Below, one piece after another: positions 24,709 through 35,362 of a stretch of 64,000 bases of DNA. Under the pieces are notes generated by a model, which was not told the DNA's origin, did no database searches, and was given only the letters and a program-made list of their open reading frames with translations. The translations under genes and the position numbers were made by a program. The stretch is from a virus: the IMG/VR virus record IMGVR_UViG_3300017739_000005, positions 25,713 through 89,712 of that record; one strand, written 5' to 3'. The stretch's first letter is position 1, and each line of letters opens with the position of its first letter.

Positions 24709-27700
24709 TTAATGCCATAACACGAAGGTTTTTGAGTTCAGGAACGTATGCTTGGTTCCTAGAGGTCATAATAATTTTGATCTGTGCAGAACTAAACTCG
24801 GTTCCTTCGAACGTATATTCGAGGTCACGATATAGAATGCCTTCTGTCTTAGCGACAGTTTTGTCTTCTTTACCGTTTCCGTTAAAATATGTATAACCGA
24901 TCTCATCAAACGTTAATGATGTACCAACAGGCATTGTCCTGTACATCACGTGGATCTCGGTATCTGGGTGTCTCCACGCTTCAAATGAAACTCTCAAGGA
25001 GTTGGCAGGTTGAAGCAGGTTCATAACCTTAGAAATATACACTGCTGAGTTTAGATCACCTGTTCTATCTTCAGCATTAGAATTAGAAGCAGCAATCTGA
25101 TTAATTCTATTAGATGTTGTAATGAGTGAACAACGATCACGGTCAACGATTGGTGACAAGTTTTTGTTAGTTGTACTCATCAACAACTGGAAGTTGAGTG
25201 ACTTAGAACCAGATAGTTTGGCATCTTCATTAACTTGTGAACAAACCATCTTGGGGAATCCAAGGTAGTTGTCTTCGTTAGCAATACAGTCGATATAAAC
25301 ACCATCATTAATGAATGATGCTTCGTTTGTATTGTTACCATCCAAGAGAGAAGTTGCAGATACAACGTTAATTCTAGGATCAACATCAGTCTCAGGATAA
25401 ACAGTCATCTGAATTTGAGGATAGAACTGTTCAAACTGTATATTCTGTGTTGATGTAACTCTTGATCCACCATTTCTAATACCATTGCTAGAAACAGATG
25501 TAACTGCAATCTTGTAAGTATCAAGTGTGGGTGAACCAATCTGGGTATGAAGTTTGTTGATTTCTACTAATGGAATACCATCAAGGTTGTAACATTCAAC
25601 AATCGTGCTGGCATTGTGAACCAGAGCAGCAGTTCCTGCTTGACCACGAGAACCAGAAGGTAGAGTTAGAATCTTACCATCTGAAGAGATGCCATTGTAT
25701 TGGACAATCTCAAAATGTTTCTGTCCAATTTCAGGATCACGAAGAATGATATATCCAGGGTTACTAGTAGAAACTGCAGAACCATTGATAAGTGGGTGGA
25801 ATGCAGATGCATCAGCAACGTGTAACTGGAATGTACCAGACACACCGTCAGAGGCAGTGATACCGTTTGTATGGTATGCAGAGTCAATAATTGTAGGAGC
25901 AACTTCTGAGATACATCCTTCAATCTTCACGTTGTTAGCAACGTCGTGCATACAGTGGTTAGCGTGATGAATAGTAACCTCAGTTGCTTTGTTGAAGTAT
26001 GAGATAGGAGCAGAAGCATAATCATTGATGTCATCACCACTTGATGCCACACCACCAGAACCAATCGTACCAGAACCAGTTGTCTGAGAGGCGATTGTTT
26101 GAGTGATAGGATCAGCAGGAGCAAATGTACCCGTGACAGACTTAACTGTTAAGAGTCCTGAACCTGCGTTCCAAGCGGTAACCATACCAGATGCACCAGT
26201 ACCATTAACGATTGGTTCGTTAACTGTGAATGTACCTGTTACACCAGTCAGAGTGATGTTAGCAATAGATCTAGATGAAACCAATCTATAGATGTAATTT
26301 GCACCAGATGCAACACCTTCTCTAAATTCACCCTGAACATCATCAACAATAATATAAGAGTTAGATGAACCTGAGATACCTTGAACAACTTCTCTAACGA
26401 TCGCAGAAGGAACTGGGTTAGTATCAGTCTGAGTAATTTCAGCACCGATAGTAAAGTTAGCAACGTGATCAGAAAGAATAATCTTAAGTTGTGGTTTCAG
26501 TGTTTCAATAGGATTGTGACGCAATCTGCTAATACCACCATTACCAATAGCAAGTTGAGAGTTATTGAATACAGCAGTACCAGTTGAGTTTGCTGTAAAC
26601 TCTGCCTTATGAAGGATAAACTTAAGATCCTCATACTGGTCAGCAGTCCAAGTAGAAGCGTTCTGTGATTTAAAGAGCACACCTGCATATGGTTGCTCAG
26701 AGATCGTTCTATCGTTTGTAATATCATCTTCACCCATTCTGGAAATCCAGAGTTTATATTCGTTGGAGTCAGAAAGAACAACCAAACAATATTCTCTATT
26801 CTCTGTCACATAGATTGGTGACGAGAATGTAAATCTAGTAGAAACTGTTCCGTTTTCAGATAGATTAATCTGTGAAGGAAGAAGTGTAACATCAGAGAAT
26901 GCAAGAACTTTAGTGGTTGGATAACCATTTGCCATCTCTCTAACCTGTACAGATACTGGGATTCTCTCATCCTTAGTATTAAAGTACAAGTCAGCACCAG
27001 TTATAAATGCACCACCTTTAGACTCAACCAAGAAGGACTGAGCAAGAGGGTCGTACCAACCTGTGTCTCTTGTTGATGTACTTGAACTGTTAACGGTTCT
27101 ACCTTGAGTAACAGTATCTCTAACAACATCGGCGTTTCTAACAGCAAGAATAGTTGTCTGCTTAGTCTCGATGACACCAGATGCAACGTAGTTAGCAGAT
27201 GCAGCAGAGTCAACCTGACCAGGAACTCTAGAGTCAGTTGATGAAGTTGTAAGACGGATAACACGTGTACCTGTAGCAAATCTTGGGTTGGTGTCAACAC
27301 CAGGATTAGGAATCCACATAATACCTTCAAGGTCACCGTTGGTGTTAGCAACAAGACGCTTAGTCTTAACAACAGCACGAGCACCAGATGTTTGACCGAC
27401 AAGGATCTCACCCTCTAGAGGGTTACCATAGTAAGCACCTGCAACTGTCTCCGACATAATTTTAGTGTCGATATTAAGGAGAGGTGTAGTTGATGCATAG
27501 GAACTAGGAAGTTCACTAGAATCAAATGGGTTTAGATCATCATCAAAACCAGTGTTAGGATCCATCAACTTGAGATGACAATCAGATGACTGACCAACTA
27601 CTGTCTCTCCAACAACGAAAGGTGTATTGTTTGTTCTTGTATCATCAATAGGATTCTTAATAACTTCAATCAATCGAGGCGTTGTGTAGAAATTAACATT

Positions 27701-30700
27701 AACGTTATCGATGAAAGCATAGAATCTGGTGTTTGGTTTCAGACGCTGGATCTTAAATGCAATATTTCTTGATCTAATGAAAGGAATAACTGTACGCTCA
27801 ATAACTCTATCACCAAGAGATTGGCGATCAATTCTAGGAACAACGTTAGTTCTAAGACCAGATCTAGATTGGTTACTAACAGTATTTGTGGTGTTAGTGT
27901 TAATTCTTCTGATAAACGGCCAAGAACCTCTTCTCATAAACTGAGATGAAGAAGAACTGTTACTGGAAGACCAGTTAGTTCTCCAAGAGTTCCACTGTGT
28001 AGGAACAAAACCTGTGTTGGTGTCACCACCAAGTGCTTGAACCTGTGCAGTAAAGTCACCTTCAATGTTCACAACTCTATCTGGTTCTCTCTCTTCTGCT
28101 ACCCAGTCGTCAGATGATGGGAATAGATCCAATCTACCGATGTAAGCAAACACGTTGAATGGGTTTACATTCTCAACTCGTGATGCATAAGGTTGAACAA
28201 TAAACTGAATTTCGTTATATGGGAGAGTCAGTGTACCAACACTATGGTTAGTAACAGCATTAGATGCAACTTCGTTATACTCAAGAGCAACGTTTGTTGT
28301 ATAATGAGACGCTCTCAAGATACCTTCAGAGAAGTCCAGAGCACAAGCAAAGTCTTCGTGTCTAGTTTGAGCAGAATCGAATGATGTAAAGTTATCAACT
28401 AAGAATCCATTCTTGAATTTATCAAAACCATCAGCATCCTTAACAGAGAATGATGCAGTTTCCATCTCAAGAAGGTTTAGAGATGTGTAATACTCAAGGT
28501 TATCAACTCTCTTTTCAATTCTACCGATGTCACGCATTGTGAAACGTCGGTTGTTTTCTCTAGAAATTCTTACATCTGCAGGACTATAACCATATGGTTT
28601 ATGGAAGAATGTTGCCATTAGCATTGCATTATCCATATCACCTGGAAGTTCTTGGTTCTCACCAGAAATACCTCTGGCAATCTTAAACTCTTGCTGGTCA
28701 GTTAGGAATAATTTGTCAACTCTACCAAGGTAGTAGTCATAGTCACAACGAAAATCTGACTCAGGTTTTGGAATATCAATGACCGTAGCATTATTTGCAA
28801 CACCACCAGAAGAGAATCCTCTATCTTTAAAGTCGAGTGATGCACAGTTTACATAGTATGGTGAACCTACAGTACCAGATCCTGAAAGAACAGGAGTAAC
28901 GGCAGGTCTAAAGTCAAGAACATCTCTAAGTTCTCTTGTTTCACCGTCAAGAGTTACAGAAGGAATCCTACCATAGTCAATACCAACATAAGATTGAGCA
29001 GCAAAATAGTCACCCGTTGCTTCGTGAGTGAATCTATCAAACACAATCATCAACTTTCTAAGAGGTTTAGTTGATGATGCATACCTAACAAGTTTAGAAA
29101 TATCGTAGAAGTGACCTTTCTGGTTAGCATCAAGGAAGAAATCTGTAGTAATATTTCTAGAACCATTATCGATAGATCCTTCTGCATCATTTGAAAGACC
29201 AGAGATAACTTCATCGTTAGCATCAAAACCACGAATAGTTTCACCTAACTGGAAGAATGTATCGTTTTCATATACAAAATGGCAGACGTATGAAACAGCG
29301 TTGAAGTTTACAACACGCCCTTTTGCTTTAGATGTCTGACCTTCAATAATAGTACCTTCTTTGAAGATGGTTGCATCTTGCATTTGAAGGTTGGGAATTA
29401 TAGCAGCATTATCGTCTGATGATTCATAGATGGCGTGAACGTTATAAACGTCAGTAGATCCAAGTGAAATCTCTTCGTCTTCAATACGAGTTCCAAACAA
29501 TGAACCATATGTAAGACCATACTTAACAGCATCAGATGAGTTAGTGGTTCTCTCAACCTTCATAACTTCCATCTGAGTAGCATTCTTCAACTTCTTCTCT
29601 GCTTGGTTTTTAGAGATAGAAGCAATCAAACGACAAGATGTAACACCAGTTAAACCAGAAACAGTCAATGATGTTCTTGGAGTACCAGTTGTGTTAAATG
29701 CAAGATTTGATTCGATGTCAATCAGTGTACCTGGGGTAGGTGCAAGAGATACTAACTGATAGTGATCCTTATCATATGCAAGGAACTGTTCATCAGCAGG
29801 TAAAGAAATCGTAAAGTCATTAGCACCAGTAACTGTGATGTCGTCAAAAGAACGTGCAACAATAGCAGATTCATCACTAATATTATTGATCGATTCTTTT
29901 GGCATCTCGATCATAAGATCAGCAGTCTCTCTATCATAAATCTGAGGACGCAATCTAACTAAGAATCCATAATCCCCTGCTGGAATATTGTTACCAGAGT
30001 AGGTAGCAGTAGTAGCAGTTGTAATCTTATTATCGATATTACCTGAAACAGTGCTAATTCTATCAGCGAACAGAGCGTTTACTCCGTTCTGAGTAAAGAT
30101 GTCATTTGGTCTGATGTCTAATGTGAAGTTAGATTGTGTACCAGTTAACGTACCAGTAGCACCCGCAGAACTTACATTAAAGTTTGTACCAAGAATAACA
30201 ACCTGAGCATCGTTGATGAGGTCTCCAGCAAATCTAATGTTGTTTGTATCTGGATCTCTACCGATCATTGAACGTGCATCGGTAACTTGGAATGAGAAAT
30301 GGTCGTTTAGAGTACCGATTTCAATACCATCACGCTCAAGAATCTCCCCATTTCGGAATGAACCATAAACTTGGTAAACGTTGAATACTGAACCACCTGA
30401 TACATCGCCTTCAACAAATGCTTTTGCCCTAGAAGTTCTACCTCTAATAACGTGTCCTTGAGTAAGTGTGACTGCAGCATCTGTTTTAAAGATTGTTAGA
30501 GGTTGTAAGTCAAAAATATATGCTTTAAAAACTGTTGCTGTAGAAGTTACATTAGTACCACTATGATATTCATATGCAGCAATACGACCAAGTGCAACAA
30601 TCTGACCATTACTGGAAAGGTTATTACTTTGTGCTTGATCTCTAAACTCAATAACTTGATAGTTGGCAGTAATATTATTACCGTTGATGATAGGGGACCC

Positions 30701-31909
30701 CTGTACATTATTCATCAACATATACTGACCCAACTCAAACGGGATGATTGAGTTCTGTAATGCAAGAGTTTCTCTTGGTTTGATCAAGTCAATGAAACTA
30801 GGAACCAGAGTTTCTGATTCGTAACCCTTAACGTATGCTTTACCAGGTCCAATCTCTACAGCATAGTGTGCAGTAGATGCATTATTACCTTGAGGTGAAG
30901 TCTCTCCAGGAAGATATACACCACCATTAGAACCATCATTATAATGTTCTCTAACTCTTACATCAAAATCACGAACAGTATAATCACCAGACTCGTCAAA
31001 TGTTCTTCTAGCAAGTTCTTTTGCAAGTTCGTTATATGCAGATCTTTCTACAAAACTTTCAATCTGAGATTTATTAATTCTTAAAAGTTCGATGAAGTTT
31101 TTATCAGTATCATCATCGATAACTTTTTTAACTAGACTGGTTCTGATCCTAAATCTGTGAGCACCAGGAGCAGAATAGTTGGAAGTACCAGTAGCATTAT
31201 CGTTTAGATTTGGATCATCTTCTGGAGTAACAATAGATTCGAAAATTTCTAGACCAATCCTATAAGAAGGATTGTTTGCATATTGATCAAGAATGATAGT
31301 CTGTTCAAGAACATCTACAAAGTGTCCTCTAATAAAGTAAACACCATTAGCAATACTAGCAGTAGAACCTACAGCAGTAGAGTTAGTAGGAAGCAACTGA
31401 GAGAAAGGAGTGCCGATCTCAATCAGAGAGTTACCATAAGTAATCTCAGAAGCACAAATCAACTGTTCGTTATCAACAAACTCTCTTGTATCTGAATCTG
31501 AACCACCAGATGTTAGATACTTAACGTATAATGTAATATAACCACGCTCAGATGTAGTAGAAGAAATACTGAATATAACTTTTGCTTTGATACCAGTGGT
31601 AAGACCTTCAATAATTTTACCAGTAATTTGTTGTCTATATTGTTCAACGTCTGCACCCAAGAATGATCCTTGGAGGATAACTGCTTTAGCATCAAGGTCA
31701 TAACCAATCTGACCAGGGATGACCATACTGCCATCCTTAAACATATGCGTACCAAACGACTCAACCTGATTTTGCATCAGAGATTGAAGCGTCGTTAGTT
31801 CACGAGCTTGGATAGGGTACCCAGGGCGGAACAGCACTCGGTAAAAATTATTCGCCTTATCGAAATCATCGAAATAAGGAGCGATATTCAGATTGGTATT
31901 CTGAGGCAT
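24698..31909 (-). CDS. DUF4815-type virion structural protein, 2403 aa
   Basis: The N-terminal 200 residues fit the DUF4815 family as I know it: NLNIAPYFDDFDKANNFYRV, then LFRPGYPIQARELTTLQSLM and FKDGSMVIPGQIGY. A later YDPLAQSFLVESKGGAF segment (about residue 1620) is also typical. Between them are many beta modules, including copies of the GTFTVNEPIVNGTGASG type near 1900-1960. It sits where T4 has gp9-gp12, so it is probably a baseplate or proximal fibre component. It is a single uninterrupted frame. Confidence 0.9.
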   Translation of the reverse strand: MPQNTNLNIAPYFDDFDKANNFYRVLFRPGYPIQARELTTLQSLMQNQVESFGTHMFKDGSMVIPGQIGYDLDAKAVILQGSFLGADVEQYRQQITGKIIEGLTTGIKAKVIFSISSTTSERGYITLYVKYLTSGGSDSDTREFVDNEQLICASEITYGNSLIEIGTPFSQLLPTNSTAVGSTASIANGVYFIRGHFVDVLEQTIILDQYANNPSYRIGLEIFESIVTPEDDPNLNDNATGTSNYSAPGAHRFRIRTSLVKKVIDDDTDKNFIELLRINKSQIESFVERSAYNELAKELARRTFDESGDYTVRDFDVRVREHYNDGSNGGVYLPGETSPQGNNASTAHYAVEIGPGKAYVKGYESETLVPSFIDLIKPRETLALQNSIIPFELGQYMLMNNVQGSPIINGNNITANYQVIEFRDQAQSNNLSSNGQIVALGRIAAYEYHSGTNVTSTATVFKAYIFDLQPLTIFKTDAAVTLTQGHVIRGRTSRAKAFVEGDVSGGSVFNVYQVYGSFRNGEILERDGIEIGTLNDHFSFQVTDARSMIGRDPDTNNIRFAGDLINDAQVVILGTNFNVSSAGATGTLTGTQSNFTLDIRPNDIFTQNGVNALFADRISTVSGNIDNKITTATTATYSGNNIPAGDYGFLVRLRPQIYDRETADLMIEMPKESINNISDESAIVARSFDDITVTGANDFTISLPADEQFLAYDKDHYQLVSLAPTPGTLIDIESNLAFNTTGTPRTSLTVSGLTGVTSCRLIASISKNQAEKKLKNATQMEVMKVERTTNSSDAVKYGLTYGSLFGTRIEDEEISLGSTDVYNVHAIYESSDDNAAIIPNLQMQDATIFKEGTIIEGQTSKAKGRVVNFNAVSYVCHFVYENDTFFQLGETIRGFDANDEVISGLSNDAEGSIDNGSRNITTDFFLDANQKGHFYDISKLVRYASSTKPLRKLMIVFDRFTHEATGDYFAAQSYVGIDYGRIPSVTLDGETRELRDVLDFRPAVTPVLSGSGTVGSPYYVNCASLDFKDRGFSSGGVANNATVIDIPKPESDFRCDYDYYLGRVDKLFLTDQQEFKIARGISGENQELPGDMDNAMLMATFFHKPYGYSPADVRISRENNRRFTMRDIGRIEKRVDNLEYYTSLNLLEMETASFSVKDADGFDKFKNGFLVDNFTSFDSAQTRHEDFACALDFSEGILRASHYTTNVALEYNEVASNAVTNHSVGTLTLPYNEIQFIVQPYASRVENVNPFNVFAYIGRLDLFPSSDDWVAEEREPDRVVNIEGDFTAQVQALGGDTNTGFVPTQWNSWRTNWSSSNSSSSSQFMRRGSWPFIRRINTNTTNTVSNQSRSGLRTNVVPRIDRQSLGDRVIERTVIPFIRSRNIAFKIQRLKPNTRFYAFIDNVNVNFYTTPRLIEVIKNPIDDTRTNNTPFVVGETVVGQSSDCHLKLMDPNTGFDDDLNPFDSSELPSSYASTTPLLNIDTKIMSETVAGAYYGNPLEGEILVGQTSGARAVVKTKRLVANTNGDLEGIMWIPNPGVDTNPRFATGTRVIRLTTSSTDSRVPGQVDSAASANYVASGVIETKQTTILAVRNADVVRDTVTQGRTVNSSSTSTRDTGWYDPLAQSFLVESKGGAFITGADLYFNTKDERIPVSVQVREMANGYPTTKVLAFSDVTLLPSQINLSENGTVSTRFTFSSPIYVTENREYCLVVLSDSNEYKLWISRMGEDDITNDRTISEQPYAGVLFKSQNASTWTADQYEDLKFILHKAEFTANSTGTAVFNNSQLAIGNGGISRLRHNPIETLKPQLKIILSDHVANFTIGAEITQTDTNPVPSAIVREVVQGISGSSNSYIIVDDVQGEFREGVASGANYIYRLVSSRSIANITLTGVTGTFTVNEPIVNGTGASGMVTAWNAGSGLLTVKSVTGTFAPADPITQTIASQTTGSGTIGSGGVASSGDDINDYASAPISYFNKATEVTIHHANHCMHDVANNVKIEGCISEVAPTIIDSAYHTNGITASDGVSGTFQLHVADASAFHPLINGSAVSTSNPGYIILRDPEIGQKHFEIVQYNGISSDGKILTLPSGSRGQAGTAALVHNASTIVECYNLDGIPLVEINKLHTQIGSPTLDTYKIAVTSVSSNGIRNGGSRVTSTQNIQFEQFYPQIQMTVYPETDVDPRINVVSATSLLDGNNTNEASFINDGVYIDCIANEDNYLGFPKMVCSQVNEDAKLSGSKSLNFQLLMSTTNKNLSPIVDRDRCSLITTSNRINQIAASNSNAEDRTGDLNSAVYISKVMNLLQPANSLRVSFEAWRHPDTEIHVMYRTMPVGTSLTFDEIGYTYFNGNGKEDKTVAKTEGILYRDLEYTFEGTEFSSAQIKIIMTSRNQAYVPELKNLRVMALSDL

Positions 31910-31913
31910 TGGT

Positions 31914-33449
31914 TTAGAACTCTACTACGATCTTAATGTCTTCAATTTGGTCGCCAGCACGGGAGATTGCTCTCCTATTGTCTATGTAGATGACTTTTCC
32001 AGAGTCCTTTTTCACCTCGGATTTGGCGTAACCAGAAGTGAAAGACATACCTAAGTCATACTCAGTGTTATTAATAACACGAGTTGCTTCACCAGGTACG
32101 ATAGGGAAGTTAATATCAGGGTCGGCAGAAGTACCAGAACCTGAACCAACAACGGTGTTACCACCATCAAAGACTGTTTTATTACCAGAGATTTCAGGGA
32201 AGATACCGTCAACTCTGTTTTGGTAATACTTAAGAACTTTTGTTGTTGAGTTCCAAGATACAACTCGACCTCTAGCAGTCACTTGTTGACCACCAACAGT
32301 ACGAGTTTGAGTAATAATTTCGTCAGTATTAAATGAACCTGTGAAATCTGGCGCGAAAATCACAGCGTTAGTAGCAGACAAAGTAATAGCGTCTGCCAAT
32401 TCTTCAGTACCATACTTCAGAGGATTCAGAACCAAACCGATACGTCTGTAATCGTTATCAGTTGGGAAATCTCCAGAACCTTCATCGTATGTGAACTTAG
32501 TGTTGATCATAGTACGGAACCCACCCAATTCAATTTGGGGACCTGAACCGTGTCCACCTTTCGGAGGAATGATAACGTCGATAGCACCACCAGATCCAGT
32601 ACCAGCACCGATACCGTTAATCTCATCAATGATGACTTTACCAAAGGAATAGTTGGCACCACCAGAAGTTACAGTAGCAGAGACGATACGACCACCGTCA
32701 ACCACAACAGATATTCTTCCACCAGTTCCATCACCTTTGATTGGGATGTTCTCGTATGTACCGTTGTTATATCCAGAACCTGCAGATTGGATAACAACAG
32801 TGTCAATCTCACCACCAACAGCGTCAGACACAACAGCAGTATCAATCAACACAGGCATATAATCACCTGAGAAGAATTTCAGTACCTGACCCACAGGGAT
32901 CGTGTACATATACTTCCAACGATAACCGTCAGCAGTTGTGATAATAGATGTAGATGTACCTGTCGGTTCAACCGTTGATGGTTTACCGTTAGGATCACTT
33001 GGTGATGTTCCATTGTAAATGCACTTATACGTTTGATAAGATGAGTTAACAACGTAGAAGTCAGCATCATACAGTTTGGTAGCACCAGACGATGCAGTCT
33101 TACTGGATGAATAATCGTGACGATACATATCGTACACATAACCCAAACCACCAGTGGTTTGCTCGGGTGGGATCCAGTCAATACGACGAATAACCTGAAC
33201 AGCGTCGTTCGCAAGAACACGCTTCATCGAGATCATATCATCGAATGAATCAGAAAACTCTTGGAAAGAGTCAACGGGGGTCGGAGGGTTATTCTCGTTA
33301 TCCCATTCCTGAGGACGCCCAATGTACACATACAGACGATCTCTGTTTGCACCAGCAGCTATGTCACTCTGGTTCTTGTCAGGACCTTCCAGTGATTTGA
33401 TGAATTTTTCCGCAGTAAAAATTCTAAATTGGTCAGTGAGTAGTGCCAT
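31914..33449 (-). CDS. gp8: Baseplate wedge protein gp8
   Basis: This 511-residue protein aligns by eye with T4 gp8 (334 residues): GPDKNQ and YVYIGRPQEW near the N-terminus (GPDKN and FITFGRSEPW in T4), VIRRIDW, GYRWKYMYTIPVG, and the C-terminus YIDNRRAISRAGDQIEDIK (YMENRPPIIMAMDQTEEIN in T4). The extra length is an internal insertion with GSGY-type repeats at about 205-290 and a GSFNTDEIITQ-type module at about 365-440. It has a perfect TATAAATA promoter 22 nt upstream. gp8 joins gp7, gp10, gp6, gp53 and gp25 in the wedge. Confidence 0.93.
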   Translation of the reverse strand: MALLTDQFRIFTAEKFIKSLEGPDKNQSDIAAGANRDRLYVYIGRPQEWDNENNPPTPVDSFQEFSDSFDDMISMKRVLANDAVQVIRRIDWIPPEQTTGGLGYVYDMYRHDYSSSKTASSGATKLYDADFYVVNSSYQTYKCIYNGTSPSDPNGKPSTVEPTGTSTSIITTADGYRWKYMYTIPVGQVLKFFSGDYMPVLIDTAVVSDAVGGEIDTVVIQSAGSGYNNGTYENIPIKGDGTGGRISVVVDGGRIVSATVTSGGANYSFGKVIIDEINGIGAGTGSGGAIDVIIPPKGGHGSGPQIELGGFRTMINTKFTYDEGSGDFPTDNDYRRIGLVLNPLKYGTEELADAITLSATNAVIFAPDFTGSFNTDEIITQTRTVGGQQVTARGRVVSWNSTTKVLKYYQNRVDGIFPEISGNKTVFDGGNTVVGSGSGTSADPDINFPIVPGEATRVINNTEYDLGMSFTSGYAKSEVKKDSGKVIYIDNRRAISRAGDQIEDIKIVVEF

Positions 33450-33471
33450 TGGACAGTTTCTACCTTCTCTT

Positions 33472-33479
33472 TATTTATA
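33472..33479 (-). promoter_or_regulatory. Late promoter TATAAATA for gp8
   Basis: Perfect octamer in the 34-nt gap between the 624-residue gene and gp8, 22 nt before the gp8 ATG. Confidence 0.78.
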
Positions 33480-33483
33480 GGGG

Positions 33484-35358
33484 TTAGTCTGGTTCGTTTC
33501 TAATGTATGAAAGATATTCAATTTTCAAGGGTGTACCAACTACTCCTGTCGAACCGCCAGTGAGAGTTTCGTTAGCATTCCAAAGATAGTTTCCAGCGTT
33601 TGCAACAACTGTTTTAACTACCAAAGTTTTGGATGCATTATCCCAAGATTTCACAGTCGCAGTAATACCTGTGATGGATCCCGTAACAGTTTCATCAACT
33701 GTAAAGTTACCATTAACAGGGTCAGTGCTACGCATTTTAAATTGCACCTCAGCAGGGTGCAAATCACCATCTCCTAGTTCTCCAGCAATGGAAACTGTAG
33801 GAGATAATGGAGGACTGGAACCATCAGTCATTTGGTCTCCAATCGCAAACAGAGTAGTATTGGTACCACCAACGGTTTCCTCAATACCATAAAGTGATGA
33901 TGCAATACCACCATCAAGACTTATCTCTCCTTGGAAGTCAGTGTTTGTATTGATCAAATCGGGAATACCATCCCCGAGACCACCAACTTCATCATCATCT
34001 TCGAATGCTTTATCTTGAATGTAACTAATAGGAACAGTCAAGGTAATGATTCTAGAATCTGCAAGGTCAATCAGAACGTGAGGTTCAACACCAGTGGAAG
34101 TTGCTGAAGCAACACCACCACTGAAGTCAATCACCTGTGATTTAACTTGAGAAGATCCACCATCAATGAAAGCAAGTTCATCAACCTCGAAGACGAGGTA
34201 GAGCGCTCTCTCAGATGGGACCCAATCATATACTCTCGCAATCTTATTACTGGAACTTTCTGTTGTTCTAGTAACCCTGTCTCCCACGTTAAAGGTATAT
34301 CCTGAGACACCGTTAGAATCATTTGCTAATGAATCTATCAGAACCTTTTGATCGTATCGGAAGTTAAGAGCACGGTCGCAACCAGTGAATGAGGTAAGTG
34401 TTTTACCTGTATATCTAATAACCTCTCTACCGATAAGAATCTTACCTGAACCAGGATAAGGAGTAGTCGTCTGTACATAGATTGTTTGATCGTTCTCATC
34501 TACATCTGCAAGTAGACCAGATATGTTATATAGATTTGAATTATAAGATTGACGGTTACGTGCCTGTTTAGTAAGGTCGGTGTTCCTCGTGAATAACACT
34601 TGAGGAGCAGATGAATAACCGCCTCCAGGATTAACAACATCAATAGTTGTAATAGAACCTAAATTGATATTTGCTTTTGCAGTACCACCAGATCCACCAC
34701 CTCCATTAAGCAAGATCGTAGGTGCAGTTTCATAGAACTCACCGACGTTAGAAACATCGACAGATTTGATAACACCAAATTCATCGACTTCTGCAACACC
34801 AGTTGCACCTTGACCCCCGCCACCAGAGACAACTAAATTGATGTCTCCCAACTCATAGTTTGCACCAGGAACTTCTAGTGACAAACCAGTAACAAGACCA
34901 ACAACGGGACGGAGTTCAGCACCTGATCCACCACCACCTTTTACTTCGGCAGTTGTGGGAGATGAGAAATACTCGTCACCGTTAGACAAAACTTGTATGT
35001 ATTGAATAGATCCAGCAGGAGCAATGATAGTACCATCAGGTGCAACTTCATCCTGCTCATACAGGATTGCCTTTGCTACTGCACCGTTACCTACACCAGT
35101 TGTTTCTAATTCAATTCTAAATGGATCGTACCCTTCACCAGGATCCAAAACTCTTACTGAAGCAATCTGACCATTTGAAACTACTGGTTGTAAGACTGCA
35201 TCTCTAATTGGGGTACCACAGTTACCGATTTTAAGTTGAGGAGGATCGGAAGAATTATATCCAGTTCCACCATCCACCACATAAACCTCTCTAACCCCAA
35301 ATATGGAGTTAAAGATAGGTTCAATAATAGCGCCGCTTCCTGGTACTGTTCTTGGCAT
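33484..35358 (-). CDS. Baseplate/fibre protein with GSGY repeats, 624 aa
   Basis: Residues 20-270 are about six repeats of the type YVVDGGTGYNSSDPPQ followed by a Gly-rich turn (GGGGSGGTAKANI). Residues about 285-350 hold a module with IGREVIRYTG, similar to modules in the giant protein and sheath. The C-terminus (about 540-615) has the NGNFTVDETVTGSITGIT module. The N-terminus (MPRTVPGSGAIIEPIFNSIF) is short. It begins five nt after the fibre gene stop and precedes gp8. Its wedge or fibre role comes from position; no T4 counterpart was recognised. Confidence 0.88.
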   Translation of the reverse strand: MPRTVPGSGAIIEPIFNSIFGVREVYVVDGGTGYNSSDPPQLKIGNCGTPIRDAVLQPVVSNGQIASVRVLDPGEGYDPFRIELETTGVGNGAVAKAILYEQDEVAPDGTIIAPAGSIQYIQVLSNGDEYFSSPTTAEVKGGGGSGAELRPVVGLVTGLSLEVPGANYELGDINLVVSGGGGQGATGVAEVDEFGVIKSVDVSNVGEFYETAPTILLNGGGGSGGTAKANINLGSITTIDVVNPGGGYSSAPQVLFTRNTDLTKQARNRQSYNSNLYNISGLLADVDENDQTIYVQTTTPYPGSGKILIGREVIRYTGKTLTSFTGCDRALNFRYDQKVLIDSLANDSNGVSGYTFNVGDRVTRTTESSSNKIARVYDWVPSERALYLVFEVDELAFIDGGSSQVKSQVIDFSGGVASATSTGVEPHVLIDLADSRIITLTVPISYIQDKAFEDDDEVGGLGDGIPDLINTNTDFQGEISLDGGIASSLYGIEETVGGTNTTLFAIGDQMTDGSSPPLSPTVSIAGELGDGDLHPAEVQFKMRSTDPVNGNFTVDETVTGSITGITATVKSWDNASKTLVVKTVVANAGNYLWNANETLTGGSTGVVGTPLKIEYLSYIRNEPD

Positions 35359-35362
35359 TTAC